This document shows, in pieces, positions 1 to 8,413 of a stretch of DNA of 64,000 nucleotides. This stretch comes from Neorhizobium galegae (GTDB lineage Bacteria; Pseudomonadota; Alphaproteobacteria; Rhizobiales; Rhizobiaceae). The notes beneath the pieces are model-generated. The model worked only from the letters and a program-made list of their open reading frames with translations, was not told where the DNA came from and searched no databases. Positions within the stretch are counted from its first letter, which is position 1; the number at the start of each line of letters is the position of its first letter. The position numbers and the translations under genes were made by a program. Location of the stretch: positions 310,001 to 374,000 of the forward strand of contig NZ_CP090096.1 of NCBI RefSeq assembly GCF_021391675.1, read 5' to 3'.

Positions 1-4
1 TGCG

Positions 5-1270
5 ATGAAGCATCTCACCAACATCCTCGCCGCCGCGGCGATTGCCATGACGGTGTCGCTTCCGGCCCATGCCGAAACGACATTGACCGTGCATTATCCG
101 ATGCCGGGCTTCTTCAAGGACGTGATGGACACGATCTCGAAGAAGTTCATGGAGGAAAATCCGGACATCAAGATCCAGTTCGCCAATCCGTCGGCGACCT
201 ATGAAGAGGGCATCCAGCTGATCATGCGCCAGGCCGGCACGGCGGAAATGCCGGACCTGACCTTCATCGGCCTCAACCGCCTGCGCATGGTTCAGGAGCG
301 CGACCTGCCCGTCGATCTCGCCCCGTTCATCGCCAAGGAAGGCGATATGGGCAAGCTCGGCTTTTCCGACAACATCCTGAAGCTCGCCCAGGTCAAGGGC
401 AAGCAGGTCGGCCTCGCCTTCGCGACGTCGAACCCGATCATGTACTACAATGCCGATCTGGTGAAAGCTGCCGGCGGCAATCCGGACGTTCCGCCGAAGA
501 CCTGGGACGAAGTCATCGCGCTCGGCGCCAAGATCAAGGCGCTCGGCAACGGCGTAGAAGGCATCGATTTCCGCTGGCAGGGTGACGACTGGATGTTCTC
601 GGCGCTTCTGTTCGGCGCCGGTGGCCAGATGCTGAGCACCGATGAAAAGTCCGTCGCTTTCGCCGGCCCGGAAGGCCTGAAGGCTGTCGAAACGCTCGAC
701 CGCATGGTCAAGCAGGGCGGCCTGCCGGTGTTCACCGCCCAGGCCGGTGAACAGGCATTCTTTGCCGGCAAGGTCGGCATCGAGTTCAAGACGACCGGCG
801 CGCTGCGCAACACGATCAAGAGCGTCGGCGACAAGTTCGACCTGCGCACCGCGCAGATCCCGCTGATCGATCCGGTCAAGGGCAAGCTGCCGACCGGCGG
901 CAATGCCGTCGTCATCCTCGCCCGCAATGCCGACAAGCAGCAGGCCGCCTGGAAGTTCGCCAAGTTCGCCGCCGGTCCCTACGGCGCCTCCGTCGTCGTC
1001 CCCGGCACCGGCTATGTTCCGAACAACGAGCTCGCCGCCAAGTCGCCGGATTATCTCGGCAACTTCTACAAGCAGAACCCGCTGTTCGTTGCCGGCCTCA
1101 GCCAGATGGACCGCATGGTTCCGTGGTACGCCTTCCCAGGTACCAACGGCGTCAAGGTCACCCAGGCGATCGTCGAGAACCTGTCACGCATCGTCGAGCA
1201 GCAGGCGACCCCGAAGGAAGCTCTCGAAGACGCTGCTTCCGAAGTGAAGGGCCTGCTGCCGCGCAGCTAA
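5..1270 (+). CDS. ABC transporter substrate-binding protein, family 1 (sugar/glycerol-phosphate type)
   Basis: A 421-residue periplasmic binding protein that would capture a sugar or sugar-phosphate-like solute for an ABC importer. Residues 1-23 form a Sec signal peptide ending PAHA before ETTLTV. The mature part has the two-lobed family 1 pattern, including a segment near residues 145-170 with NPIMYYNADLVKAAGG and PPKTWDE. The ATG is four bases from the window edge, so its ribosome site and any upstream permease or ATPase genes lie mostly outside. A hairpin terminator follows, and the next gene is a convergent LacI regulator that may control this transporter. The exact substrate cannot be read from the sequence. 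Confidence 0.85.
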   Translation: MKHLTNILAAAAIAMTVSLPAHAETTLTVHYPMPGFFKDVMDTISKKFMEENPDIKIQFANPSATYEEGIQLIMRQAGTAEMPDLTFIGLNRLRMVQERDLPVDLAPFIAKEGDMGKLGFSDNILKLAQVKGKQVGLAFATSNPIMYYNADLVKAAGGNPDVPPKTWDEVIALGAKIKALGNGVEGIDFRWQGDDWMFSALLFGAGGQMLSTDEKSVAFAGPEGLKAVETLDRMVKQGGLPVFTAQAGEQAFFAGKVGIEFKTTGALRNTIKSVGDKFDLRTAQIPLIDPVKGKLPTGGNAVVILARNADKQQAAWKFAKFAAGPYGASVVVPGTGYVPNNELAAKSPDYLGNFYKQNPLFVAGLSQMDRMVPWYAFPGTNGVKVTQAIVENLSRIVEQQATPKEALEDAASEVKGLLPRS

Positions 1271-1297
1271 GATCCGTCCCAGCTTGATCGCATCATG

Positions 1298-1333
1298 GAA
1301 CCGCCGTTTCCGACCGGAAGCGGCGGTTTTCCC
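1298..1333 (+). terminator. Rho-independent terminator after the first binding-protein gene
   Basis: An inverted repeat built on AACCGCCG and CGGCGGTT, extended by TTTCCG/CGGAAG pairing, is followed by a TTTT tract. It lies 28 bases after the stop codon, between two convergent genes. Confidence 0.8.
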
Positions 1334-1351
1334 TTTACGACGCAGGGTGTC

Positions 1352-2332
1352 TCAGACCGCCCGCACCGTGCCGCCTCGCCGCAGCATATAGGCCACATCG
1401 AGATGACGGGCCGGAGCGGCGTTCTCGGCCATGTCGAGCAACAAGGAGGCTGCCGCAGCCCCCATGCTGGCATCGGGCATTTCGATGGTCGTCAATGGCG
1501 GGTCCATCAGCCGGCCGATCGAAATGCCGTCGAACCCGGCGACCGAAATGTCCTTCGGCACGGAAAGCCCCTCGCGCCTCAGGGCGCCGATGACCCCGAA
1601 TGCCAGGAGATCGTTCGAGGCGATGATCGCCGTCGGCGAAAACATGGAGAGCGCAGCGCTGAGGTCGAGCTGGTCGTATCCGCTGACGAAGGGGATCTGC
1701 ACCGCCTCCAGCGGCGGAATACCGCTTTCCGCCATGGCGTCGCGATAGCCTTCGTGGCGGAACCGGGCGCGGTCGGAGGTCGCGAAAACGCCGGAGACGA
1801 ACAGAATGCGGCGATGCCCAAGTCCGATCAGCAGCGCGGTCAGCTCGTGGCCAGCGCTCCGGTTGTCGACGGTGACGGCGGCGGGAAACAGCGCGGTCGG
1901 CATGTTGTGGAGGAGCACGGTCGGCGGCAACGAGGCCATGAGGGCAACGCTCGTGGCCGGATCGCAGACGGTCAGGATCAGGCCGGTCGGCCGGTCGTTG
2001 AGGAGCGAGGCGACTGCGTCCACCTCGCGTGCAGGGTCGTAGTTCGACTGGGCGATCAGCACGCCATGGCCGGCAACCAGCATGCGGTTCTGGATGCTGG
2101 AAAGCGACGAGGCGAAGACGGGATTGGTGATGCTGGGGATCAGCACGCCGACCACCGGCCGTTGCCCAGGTCTGCCGGACGCTGAATTGATCGGCCGATA
2201 CCCGAGTTCTGCTGCCGCGCGGCGGACCCTGCGGGCCATGCGGTCGCTGACATTGCCGTTGCGATTGAGCGCCCGGCTCGCGGTCGCCAGCGAACATCCG
2301 GCTCTTGTCGCCACCTGCTGCAAAGTCGTCAT
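1352..2332 (-). CDS. LacI family transcriptional regulator
   Basis: A 326-residue repressor. The N-terminal helix-turn-helix (residues 2-50) shows the LacI hallmark TLQQVATRAGCSLATASRAL and then NVSDRMARRVRRAAAELGY. A periplasmic-binding-like effector domain follows from about residue 60 (VVGVLIPSITNPVFASS) and includes GLGHRRILFVSG and TAIIASNDLLAFGVIGALR. Length is normal for the family. It is convergent with the sugar-type binding protein gene, so control of that importer is a reasonable inference, but no operator was identified. Effector unknown. Confidence 0.9.
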   Translation of the reverse strand: MTTLQQVATRAGCSLATASRALNRNGNVSDRMARRVRRAAAELGYRPINSASGRPGQRPVVGVLIPSITNPVFASSLSSIQNRMLVAGHGVLIAQSNYDPAREVDAVASLLNDRPTGLILTVCDPATSVALMASLPPTVLLHNMPTALFPAAVTVDNRSAGHELTALLIGLGHRRILFVSGVFATSDRARFRHEGYRDAMAESGIPPLEAVQIPFVSGYDQLDLSAALSMFSPTAIIASNDLLAFGVIGALRREGLSVPKDISVAGFDGISIGRLMDPPLTTIEMPDASMGAAAASLLLDMAENAAPARHLDVAYMLRRGGTVRAV

Positions 2333-2575
2333 CGGAGAAGGTCCTCTTCCGTTTGCAAGGTCCCAGGGCCCGCCAACGGCAGATTTCCTCCCGATATGTA
2401 AGAGTTTTATGTCAGCAACGACGGATTTTCCTCAAACCCGGCAAGGCGACTGCCGCCGAGCAATCTTTGAGGTCCAAATTTGTCCTGCCGCCTCAAACCC
2501 GCAATCTGCACGGCCCTGATGGCCGGCGTGAAACAGGCAAACGTCGTCATCGCAGGGATTGACAACGGCTGCCTA

Positions 2576-2618
2576 TGTAATGTTATTACACCAATCAATC
2601 CGATGTAACGATATAACA
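2576..2618 (+). promoter_or_regulatory. Candidate zinc-uptake-regulator (Zur/Fur-type) operator pair before aztD
   Basis: TGTAATGTTATTACA at 2576-2590 has perfect six-base arms around a three-base centre. TGTAACGATATAACA at 2604-2618 is an imperfect copy with a centre 28 bases downstream. AT-rich palindromes of this kind are typical of Fur-family (Zur) boxes in alphaproteobacteria. They lie about 100 bases before an AztD-like zinc metallochaperone, a known zinc-limitation gene type. The assignment to Zur is inference. Confidence 0.6.
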
Positions 2619-2718
2619 TATATAAACCCGCGATCGAAACGGCATAAATCTGGAGGCAGGTCATGTGCTGGATAGCCGCTCGGCGCGACAAAAGTTCAAA
2701 CAATAAGGAAGGAACCTC

Positions 2719-3957
2719 ATGAATTTGTCCCTCACTTCAAACCGTCTGGTAGCCGCTGTAGCGTCAGGTCTGATCTTCGCGGCTTCCGGAGCGTTTGCCG
2801 ATGACGATCATGAGACGAAGGAAGCATGGCGTCTGTTTGTCGGCGACCACACGAACCCCGTCGTGCGTGCCATAAACTTCGAGAACGGCAAAGAACTCGG
2901 CCGCTACAACGTCAAGGGTCCCGCGGCCCTGACCGCCAGTGCGTCCGGCCAGACCGTATTCGCTACCCAGTCAGATCATGACATCGTGCACGTCATCAAG
3001 ACTGGCATCGATTTCTCCGATCACGGCGAGCATCGGGATCTGGAGGTTTCCGACGTCGGGCTGTTACCCGTGACTTTCGAGGGCAAGCGTCCCTTCCACA
3101 TCGTTCCGCATGACGACCATGCGATCCTCTTTTACGATCGAGGCGGCAAAGCGGATATCATCGACGAAACAGCTCTTCTTGAGGGCAGGGCTGACGTGAA
3201 GACAGTCGACACGACGAAGCCGCATCACGGCGTAGCGGTGACGATGGGCCGTTTCGTGCTCGTGTCGGTCCCAAACACTGACGTCGAAACCAAGCCCGAC
3301 GAACTGCCGCCGAGGGTCGGTCTTCGCATCGTCGATGAGGTGGGCAAGCAGCGCGGCGACGTCGCGAAGTGCACCGATCTTCACGGCGAGGCCACCTCGG
3401 CCCGGCTGGTTGCCTTCGGTTGCAAGGAAGGCGTTCTCGTTGCCCGGCCCGGCGGCATTGACGGACCGAAGCTGGACATGCTCGCTTACCCGGCGGACCT
3501 GCCAAAGGGCAGCACCGGGACCTTGCTTGGTGGCAAGGCGATGCAGTTCTTCCTCGGCAACTACGGCGAGGACAAAATCGTCCTGATCGATCCGGACGCC
3601 GAGGAGCACTTCCGGCTGATCGGCCTGCCCACCCGCCGCGTCGACTTCCTGCTGGATCCGGCAACGCCGCGCAATGCCTACATCCTAACGGAGGACGGTG
3701 ATCTTCATGTGCTGGACGTGATCAAGGGCGAGATCGCTCGCAAGGCCAAGGTCACCGAGCCCTACAGCAAGGACGGCCATTGGCGTGATCCGCGGCCGCG
3801 TCTTGCCGTTGCGGACGGACATATCGTCATCACCGATCCGCGGCACTCGCTGGTTCGCGTCGTCGATGCGGAAAGCCTGAAGGAGGTCCGCACAATCCCC
3901 GTCGAAGGAAAACCCTTTACGATCGTTGCCGTCGGCGGCTCCGGCGCATCGCATTGA
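2719..3957 (+). CDS. aztD: AztD-like periplasmic zinc metallochaperone (beta-propeller)
   Basis: A 412-residue secreted protein. Residues 1-27 are a signal peptide (ending SGAFA) followed by a His/Asp-rich start, DDDHETKEAW. The body consists of repeated propeller-like strands, with several His motifs (PHHGVAV near 175, HIVPHDDHAILFYD near 126, KDGHWRDPRPRL near 355) suited to zinc binding. It resembles AztD, which passes zinc to the binding protein AztC of the AztABC importer. GGAAGG sits eight bases before the ATG. The aztABC transporter genes are not adjacent, so this is an orphan copy. Zinc-dependent repression is suggested by the palindromes upstream. Confidence 0.75.
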   Translation: MNLSLTSNRLVAAVASGLIFAASGAFADDDHETKEAWRLFVGDHTNPVVRAINFENGKELGRYNVKGPAALTASASGQTVFATQSDHDIVHVIKTGIDFSDHGEHRDLEVSDVGLLPVTFEGKRPFHIVPHDDHAILFYDRGGKADIIDETALLEGRADVKTVDTTKPHHGVAVTMGRFVLVSVPNTDVETKPDELPPRVGLRIVDEVGKQRGDVAKCTDLHGEATSARLVAFGCKEGVLVARPGGIDGPKLDMLAYPADLPKGSTGTLLGGKAMQFFLGNYGEDKIVLIDPDAEEHFRLIGLPTRRVDFLLDPATPRNAYILTEDGDLHVLDVIKGEIARKAKVTEPYSKDGHWRDPRPRLAVADGHIVITDPRHSLVRVVDAESLKEVRTIPVEGKPFTIVAVGGSGASH

Positions 3958-3970
3958 TGCGATAACCTTT

Positions 3971-4002
3971 GGGTCCGGAACTGCCGTGGCAGTTCCGGAC
4001 CC
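3971..4002 (+). terminator. Strong hairpin after aztD
   Basis: Arms of 15 bases, GGGTCCGGAACTGCC and its exact complement, are separated by only GT. There is no U tract after it, so it may be a stabilising 3' hairpin, a bidirectional stop or part of the riboswitch leader boundary. Confidence 0.5.
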
Positions 4003-4045
4003 GCCGCGTGATGCTGCATGAAGCGGCTGCGTTGACAGTCGGCTG

Positions 4046-4240
4046 AGGGAGTGTAGGTTGGTGGCGTCAAGGTTCTTCCATCCCGCGATGGAAGCTAAGA
4101 GGGAATCCGGTAAAAACCGGAGCTGTCCCGCAACTGTGAGCGGTGAGCCGTTCGTCCAACATGTCACTGGCAGCCAATGCCGGGAAGACGGGCGATGAAG
4201 GCTTTGACCCGCGAGCCAGGAGACCTGCCTGACGATAGAA
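4046..4240 (+). ncRNA. Cobalamin (B12) riboswitch
   Basis: The leader contains the conserved cobalamin-aptamer core: AAGAGGGAATCCGGT, a paired CCGGAGCTGTCCCGCAACTGTGA, and the B12 box GCGAGCCAGGAGACCTGCCT at 4211-4230. Edges are approximate. It is on the same strand as, and about 100 bases upstream of, the CbiX-like gene and the nickel/peptide-type importer. Riboswitches of this class normally switch off expression when adenosylcobalamin is plentiful, so the downstream operon probably serves cobalt or corrinoid supply. Confidence 0.93.
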
Positions 4241-4344
4241 GTTCCGTGGTCGGGGTGTGCCACAGGAATGACGGTTCCGTCGGGCCATCGTGCCTGCCGC
4301 AACCTTCATTTTTGCTGCCTCCTCCTTTGAGTGAGACGTAGGCA

Positions 4345-5154
4345 GTGAAAACACAGGGATTATCTTCCCAGAATGCATCCGGGCGCGCCGTCCTCCTGAT
4401 CGCAAAATCCGCCTTTGCGGTATCGCCGCATCTGGAAATGCAGCGACTCGCGAAGCTTGCGGCCGGCATGACCGGGGCCGGAACGGTGCGGTTCGCCTTT
4501 ACCGAGCAGGGAACCCCCTCCCTGCGCGAAGCGCTGTCCAATCTGCTCGATGAGGATGTCGAAACCATCGTTATCGTACCGCTCGTCCTGCCCATGGAGC
4601 CGAGCTTCCATATCTGGCTGACGAAATCTCTGGCGCGCTGGAAGGCCGCCGACAGCCGCCCCTGGCCGGCCTTGTCCGTCGCCAAGGATATCGCCTCCAG
4701 CAGGCTGATGGCGCAGCTTCTTGGCGAACTGCTGGAGACGGCCGAAGAGCTGGATGCCCCAAAGACCGAAACCCCACCTGTCATCGAAGGTTCACTCGTG
4801 CCGGCCCAGAAACGCCGCGTGCTCGTCTGTCAGGGCGGTCCCTGCAACGCGGCCGGAGCCGATGTGATCTGGGGACATCTGCGCAACCAGCAGGAGCGGC
4901 AGAAATTGCGCGCTGCCGGCGACGGCACGATGACCGCAAAATCCACCTGTCTCGGTCCCTGCAGTCTGGGGCCTGTGCTGCAGGTGTTTCCGGAAGGCAC
5001 CTATTACGGCGGCGTCACCGAAGATGCGATCGACCGGATTATCGGCGAGCACCTGCTTGACGGCCGGATCGTCGAGGACTTCGCCTATCACCCAACGGGC
5101 CGCAAGCAACGGCTTCGCACTTCATCCGAACAGAACAACAGGAGAGAGAATTGA
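4345..5154 (+). CDS. CbiX-like chelatase domain fused to a thioredoxin-fold 2Fe-2S ferredoxin-like domain
   Basis: A 269-residue two-domain protein and the first gene under the cobalamin riboswitch. Residues 14-130 resemble a CbiX/SirB cobalt chelatase unit, with a core strand (AVLLIAKSAFAVSPH) and a later VPLVLPMEPSFHIW. Residues 150-250 resemble the thioredoxin-like ferredoxin family, with the cysteine pairs CQGGPC and CLGPC spaced about 40 residues apart. The usual first metal-binding His of the GHGS-type strand is replaced by AKSA, so cobalt insertion activity is doubtful. It starts at GTG; the stop overlaps the TTG start of the next gene (TTGA). Function in B12 or cobalt handling is inferred from the riboswitch. 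Confidence 0.75.
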   Translation: MKTQGLSSQNASGRAVLLIAKSAFAVSPHLEMQRLAKLAAGMTGAGTVRFAFTEQGTPSLREALSNLLDEDVETIVIVPLVLPMEPSFHIWLTKSLARWKAADSRPWPALSVAKDIASSRLMAQLLGELLETAEELDAPKTETPPVIEGSLVPAQKRRVLVCQGGPCNAAGADVIWGHLRNQQERQKLRAAGDGTMTAKSTCLGPCSLGPVLQVFPEGTYYGGVTEDAIDRIIGEHLLDGRIVEDFAYHPTGRKQRLRTSSEQNNRREN

Positions 5155-6647
5155 CGTCGCAGACTCTATCGCGCCTGGCAGCCGCCTGGCTCACCGCCGC
5201 CACCTTTGCCACCGCAGGCACTGTGTTCGCAGGCGAGCCGCTTCGCGTCGGTGCCACCTACATCACCAGCGGTACGGACCCGGCCAAGGGCTCGAACGGC
5301 TGGGCGCTGGTCAGCCATGGCGTCGGCGAGAACCTCTTCACCGTCGATCGGAACGGCAAGCTCGTGCCGGAACTGGCCGAGAAGGCGGAGCGTATCGCAG
5401 ACCTGACCTGGACCGTGACCCTGAAACCCGGCCGCCTGTTCTCCGATGGCACGCCCGTCACCGCCAGGGCAGTGGCAGCCGGTTTCGATACCACATTCGC
5501 CAACAACAAGGCGGCGCTCGCGACCGGCGGCAAGCTGACCTTCGAGGCGGGCGACGACCTGACGCTGAAGGTGACGACCGAAAAGCCGGTGCCGTTCATT
5601 CAGGCACTCTTCGCCGAATGGCCGCTGATTGCCTATAAACCCACCGAGGCCGGCAATGCCGTCTTCAGCGGTCCTTACCGGATCTCCGGTTTCAAGACGG
5701 ATGCCGCGATCACGCTGGAGCCCAACGTGCATTTCGCCGGCGCCGACCAGCGTTCGCCGGTCAAATTCCGCAAGTTCGGTGATGCCCAGACCCTGACGTT
5801 GGCGCTGGAAGCCGGCGAACTCGACATGGCGTTCGGCTTGCCGTCGGAAGTCGTTACCCGGCTCAAGACCAATCCGGACCTGACGATCAAGTCGTTCCCG
5901 GTCGGGTACCAGTATCTTGCTTTCTTCAATACCGCCCGGCCGCTGCTGGCCGACGTGAAGGTGCGTCGGGCGATCGATCTGGCCTTCGACCGCAAGGAGC
6001 TTGCAGCCGCCATCAACGGCGGCGAACCGGCCACCGGTGCCTACGCCGCCTATTTCCCCTTTGCCAGCCAGGAGGCACGCCCGACCGATCTTGCCAGGGC
6101 TGGCGCGCTGCTCGACGAAGCCGGCTGGGCAAAAGGCAGCGGCGGCATGCGCGAAAAGGGCGGCACGCCGCTGCGCCTGCTGGTCATCACCTATCCGCAG
6201 CGCCCGGATCTCGTCACCATGCTGCCGGTGGTCAAGGCGGAACTCGCCAAGATCGGCATCGCGGTCGATACGCAGGTGGTGGAGAACATCCAGCAGGTAG
6301 CTTCGGCCGGCGACTTCGACATCGCGCTCTGGGCGCAGCACACGGCCCCGAGCGGCGACGCCGCCTTTTTCCTGAACTCGATGCTGAGAAGCGGCGCTTC
6401 GCTGAACTATGCGAAATATGCCTCGCAGGACTTCGACGCGATCCTCGACCGATTTGCGACCGAGGGCGATCCGGCAAAGCGGGTGGCGATCGCGCTGGAT
6501 GCTCAGCAGAAGATCTTCGCCGATGCGCCCGCCTCCTTCCTGGTATCGCCCGTGTGGTATGTCGGCCTGTCGAAGCGGCTGAAGAACTACGAACCGTGGG
6601 GATCCGACTACCACGTGCTGCGCGCCGATATCGGCGAGACGGAGTAG
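5151..6647 (+). CDS. Nickel/peptide-type ABC transporter substrate-binding protein, B12-riboswitch operon
   Basis: A 498-residue family 5 (Dpp/Nik-type) binding protein. A signal peptide covers residues 1-27 (ending TVFA before GEPLRVG). The fold is typical, with DPAKGSNGW, VSHGVGENLFTVDRNGKLVPELAEKAE (read across residues 55-80), and DVKVRRAIDLAFDRKEL near residue 273. Start chosen at TTG, preceded by AGGAG at six to seven bases and overlapping the previous stop. Because the operon is under a cobalamin riboswitch, the ligand may be cobalt, a cobalt chelate or a corrinoid precursor rather than a peptide; that is inference. Confidence 0.85.
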   Translation: MTSQTLSRLAAAWLTAATFATAGTVFAGEPLRVGATYITSGTDPAKGSNGWALVSHGVGENLFTVDRNGKLVPELAEKAERIADLTWTVTLKPGRLFSDGTPVTARAVAAGFDTTFANNKAALATGGKLTFEAGDDLTLKVTTEKPVPFIQALFAEWPLIAYKPTEAGNAVFSGPYRISGFKTDAAITLEPNVHFAGADQRSPVKFRKFGDAQTLTLALEAGELDMAFGLPSEVVTRLKTNPDLTIKSFPVGYQYLAFFNTARPLLADVKVRRAIDLAFDRKELAAAINGGEPATGAYAAYFPFASQEARPTDLARAGALLDEAGWAKGSGGMREKGGTPLRLLVITYPQRPDLVTMLPVVKAELAKIGIAVDTQVVENIQQVASAGDFDIALWAQHTAPSGDAAFFLNSMLRSGASLNYAKYASQDFDAILDRFATEGDPAKRVAIALDAQQKIFADAPASFLVSPVWYVGLSKRLKNYEPWGSDYHVLRADIGETE

Positions 6648-6656
6648 GGCCACGTG

Positions 6657-7571
6657 ATGCGACTGGCCCGGTTCGGCATGCAATCGATAACGGGGCTGCT
6701 GGCGGTTTCGCTCGCCTCTTTCTCGGTCATCACCTTGATGCCGGCCGATCCGGTCGCGATCGCCATTCGCGTCTGGAGCCTGCCGGCGACGGAGGAAACC
6801 GTCGCAGCGTTGAGGGCGGAGTGGGGGCTCGATCAGCCGCTGCTGCTTCGCTATCTCCATTGGCTGGCAGACTTCCTCGGCGGAGATTGGGGGCGCTCCT
6901 TCCGGACCGGAGAGCCCGTGCTTGCCGAATTCGCCGAGCGGTTGCCGGTCTCGTTGACGCTCGGCCTCGCCGGCCTGGCACTGGCGATCGGGCTGGCAAT
7001 TCCGCTCGGGTTCTTCTCAGCGGCCTATCCCGGGGGTATTGCGGATCGGATGAGCCGGGCTCTGTCGGTCTTCGTTCAGGCGGTGCCTGCCTTCTGGCTG
7101 GGCCTCGTCCTTCTCTGGGTCCTCGGTGTGCAGCTGCGCTGGATCAGACCCTTCGCCAATGATTGGACCGCGATCGTCCTGCCCGTCCTGCTGATCGCGC
7201 TGCATTCCGTCGCTGTTCTCTCCCGCGTCTATCGGCGCGACCTAAAGGAGACCGCCGGGCAGCCGCATTTCCGCACGGCACTTGCCAAGGGCCTGTCGGA
7301 AAAGCAGGCGCTCTGGCGGCACGGCCACCGCAGCGCGCTCTATGCCCTCTTGTCGGCAGTCCGTTCCGAAGCGGGCTGGGTGATCGGCAGCACCGCGACC
7401 ATGGAAATCCTTTTCGGCCTTGCCGGCATCAGCCAGTTCCTGGTGCAGAGCATCGCGGCACGCGACCAGATGGTGCTGCAGGCCTATGTCATGGTCATTG
7501 CCGTCTGGATGCTTGTGATGAATGCCGGCGCCAATCTCGCCATGCGCCTTCTCGATCCGCGTCTCGCCTGA
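6657..7571 (+). CDS. ABC transporter permease, DppB/NikB type
   Basis: A 304-residue inner-membrane permease with about six hydrophobic segments. The N-terminal region shows the family pattern LMPADPVAIAIR and WGLDQPLLLRYLHWLADFLGGDWG. The cytoplasmic EAA-type loop, LKETAGQPHFRTALAKGLSE at about residues 200-220, contacts an ATPase. Length is normal. ATG chosen over the in-frame GTG three bases earlier because AGGG is better spaced. The stop overlaps the next gene's ATG by one base (TGATG), so the two permeases are translationally coupled. Confidence 0.85.
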   Translation: MRLARFGMQSITGLLAVSLASFSVITLMPADPVAIAIRVWSLPATEETVAALRAEWGLDQPLLLRYLHWLADFLGGDWGRSFRTGEPVLAEFAERLPVSLTLGLAGLALAIGLAIPLGFFSAAYPGGIADRMSRALSVFVQAVPAFWLGLVLLWVLGVQLRWIRPFANDWTAIVLPVLLIALHSVAVLSRVYRRDLKETAGQPHFRTALAKGLSEKQALWRHGHRSALYALLSAVRSEAGWVIGSTATMEILFGLAGISQFLVQSIAARDQMVLQAYVMVIAVWMLVMNAGANLAMRLLDPRLA

Positions 7572-8335
7572 TGCCCCGGCTGATCATGCTCGCGGCGCTC
7601 GCCGTCCTTCTCTGTGTCGGCGGTTTTTGGCAGCCACATGATCCCGATGCGGTGGACATGCTTGCCCGTCATTCCGGCATGACCGCCAGCCATCTGCTCG
7701 GTACCGATCATCTCGGTCGCGATCTTCTGTCGCGCATCATGGCCGGCGGCTGGCGGACGGCCTGCGTCATCCTATCGGTCGGCGCCATCGGCTTTTTGTT
7801 TGGAACCCTGCTGGGCACCGCCGCCGCCGTCCTCGGAGGCTGGCGCGAAACGGTGATCCTGCGCTTCTGCGAGTTCTTCGTCATGGTGCCGACGCTCATC
7901 GTCGCACTGACGGCAGCGGCGATTTTTGGCCTGTCGCCGCTCAGCGCCGGACTGGCGCTGGGTCTGGCCGGCATCGGGCCGCATGCGCTGCTTGCGCATT
8001 CGCTGAGCCGGCGGGTGCTTGGCCAGCCGTTCATCCTGGCGGCGAGGAGCCTGGGCGTTGCTCCCTTGCGGATGATCGCCCGGCATCTGCTGCCCAACAC
8101 CCTGCCTCTGATGTTCGCCTATGTCGGCAACCAGGCGGGACTTGCGGCAGTCGCCTATGCCTCGCTCGCCTTCATCGGTCTCGGGGCCGATCCGTCGAAA
8201 CCGGATTGGGGATCGATGCTCTTTGAATACCGCGTGTTCATCTTCGACCACCCAATGCTGATGATCTGGCCAGGCGTTGCGATCGCCCTGGCCACCCTCT
8301 TGCTCAACGGCTTTTTTGATAACGATCGAGCGTGA
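7571..8335 (+). CDS. ABC transporter permease, DppC/NikC type
   Basis: A 254-residue permease partner of the preceding gene. It has the DppC landmark HLLGTDHLGRDLLSRIMAGG near residue 37, five or six hydrophobic segments, and the ATPase-contact loop FILAARSLGVAPLRMIARHL near residue 155. It ends YASLAFIGLGADPSKPDWGS and a final membrane segment. A GTG codon overlaps its stop (GTGA) in the way a following ATPase gene usually starts, but no ATPase follows. Import therefore needs an ATPase encoded elsewhere, or the system is damaged. Confidence 0.85.
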   Translation: MPRLIMLAALAVLLCVGGFWQPHDPDAVDMLARHSGMTASHLLGTDHLGRDLLSRIMAGGWRTACVILSVGAIGFLFGTLLGTAAAVLGGWRETVILRFCEFFVMVPTLIVALTAAAIFGLSPLSAGLALGLAGIGPHALLAHSLSRRVLGQPFILAARSLGVAPLRMIARHLLPNTLPLMFAYVGNQAGLAAVAYASLAFIGLGADPSKPDWGSMLFEYRVFIFDHPMLMIWPGVAIALATLLLNGFFDNDRA

Positions 8336-8412
8336 CGCTGGTCGAAGGGCCGGCTTTCACATCCACTCGGGAGAACGCAGGCGGCCCTGCCGCCGTTGGC
8401 GGTAGCGGTTCG
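8332..8412 (+). pseudogene. Possible stub of a lost ABC ATPase gene
   Basis: A GTG start overlaps the permease stop and reads MTLVEGPAF, plausible for the first residues of an Opp/Dpp-type ATPase. The frame then loses any resemblance (STRENAGGPAAVGGSG) and no Walker A motif appears before the convergent DUF3299 gene at 8414. A deletion removing the ATPase genes would explain this. The similarity covers only a few residues. Confidence 0.3.
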
Positions 8413-8413
8413 C

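Noticed and set aside
5166..6860. Long minus-strand open frame of 564 codons opposite the B12-operon binding protein and permease
   Set aside because: It is antisense to genes with clear protein motifs, has no recognisable domain, and is the usual result of high GC at third codon positions.
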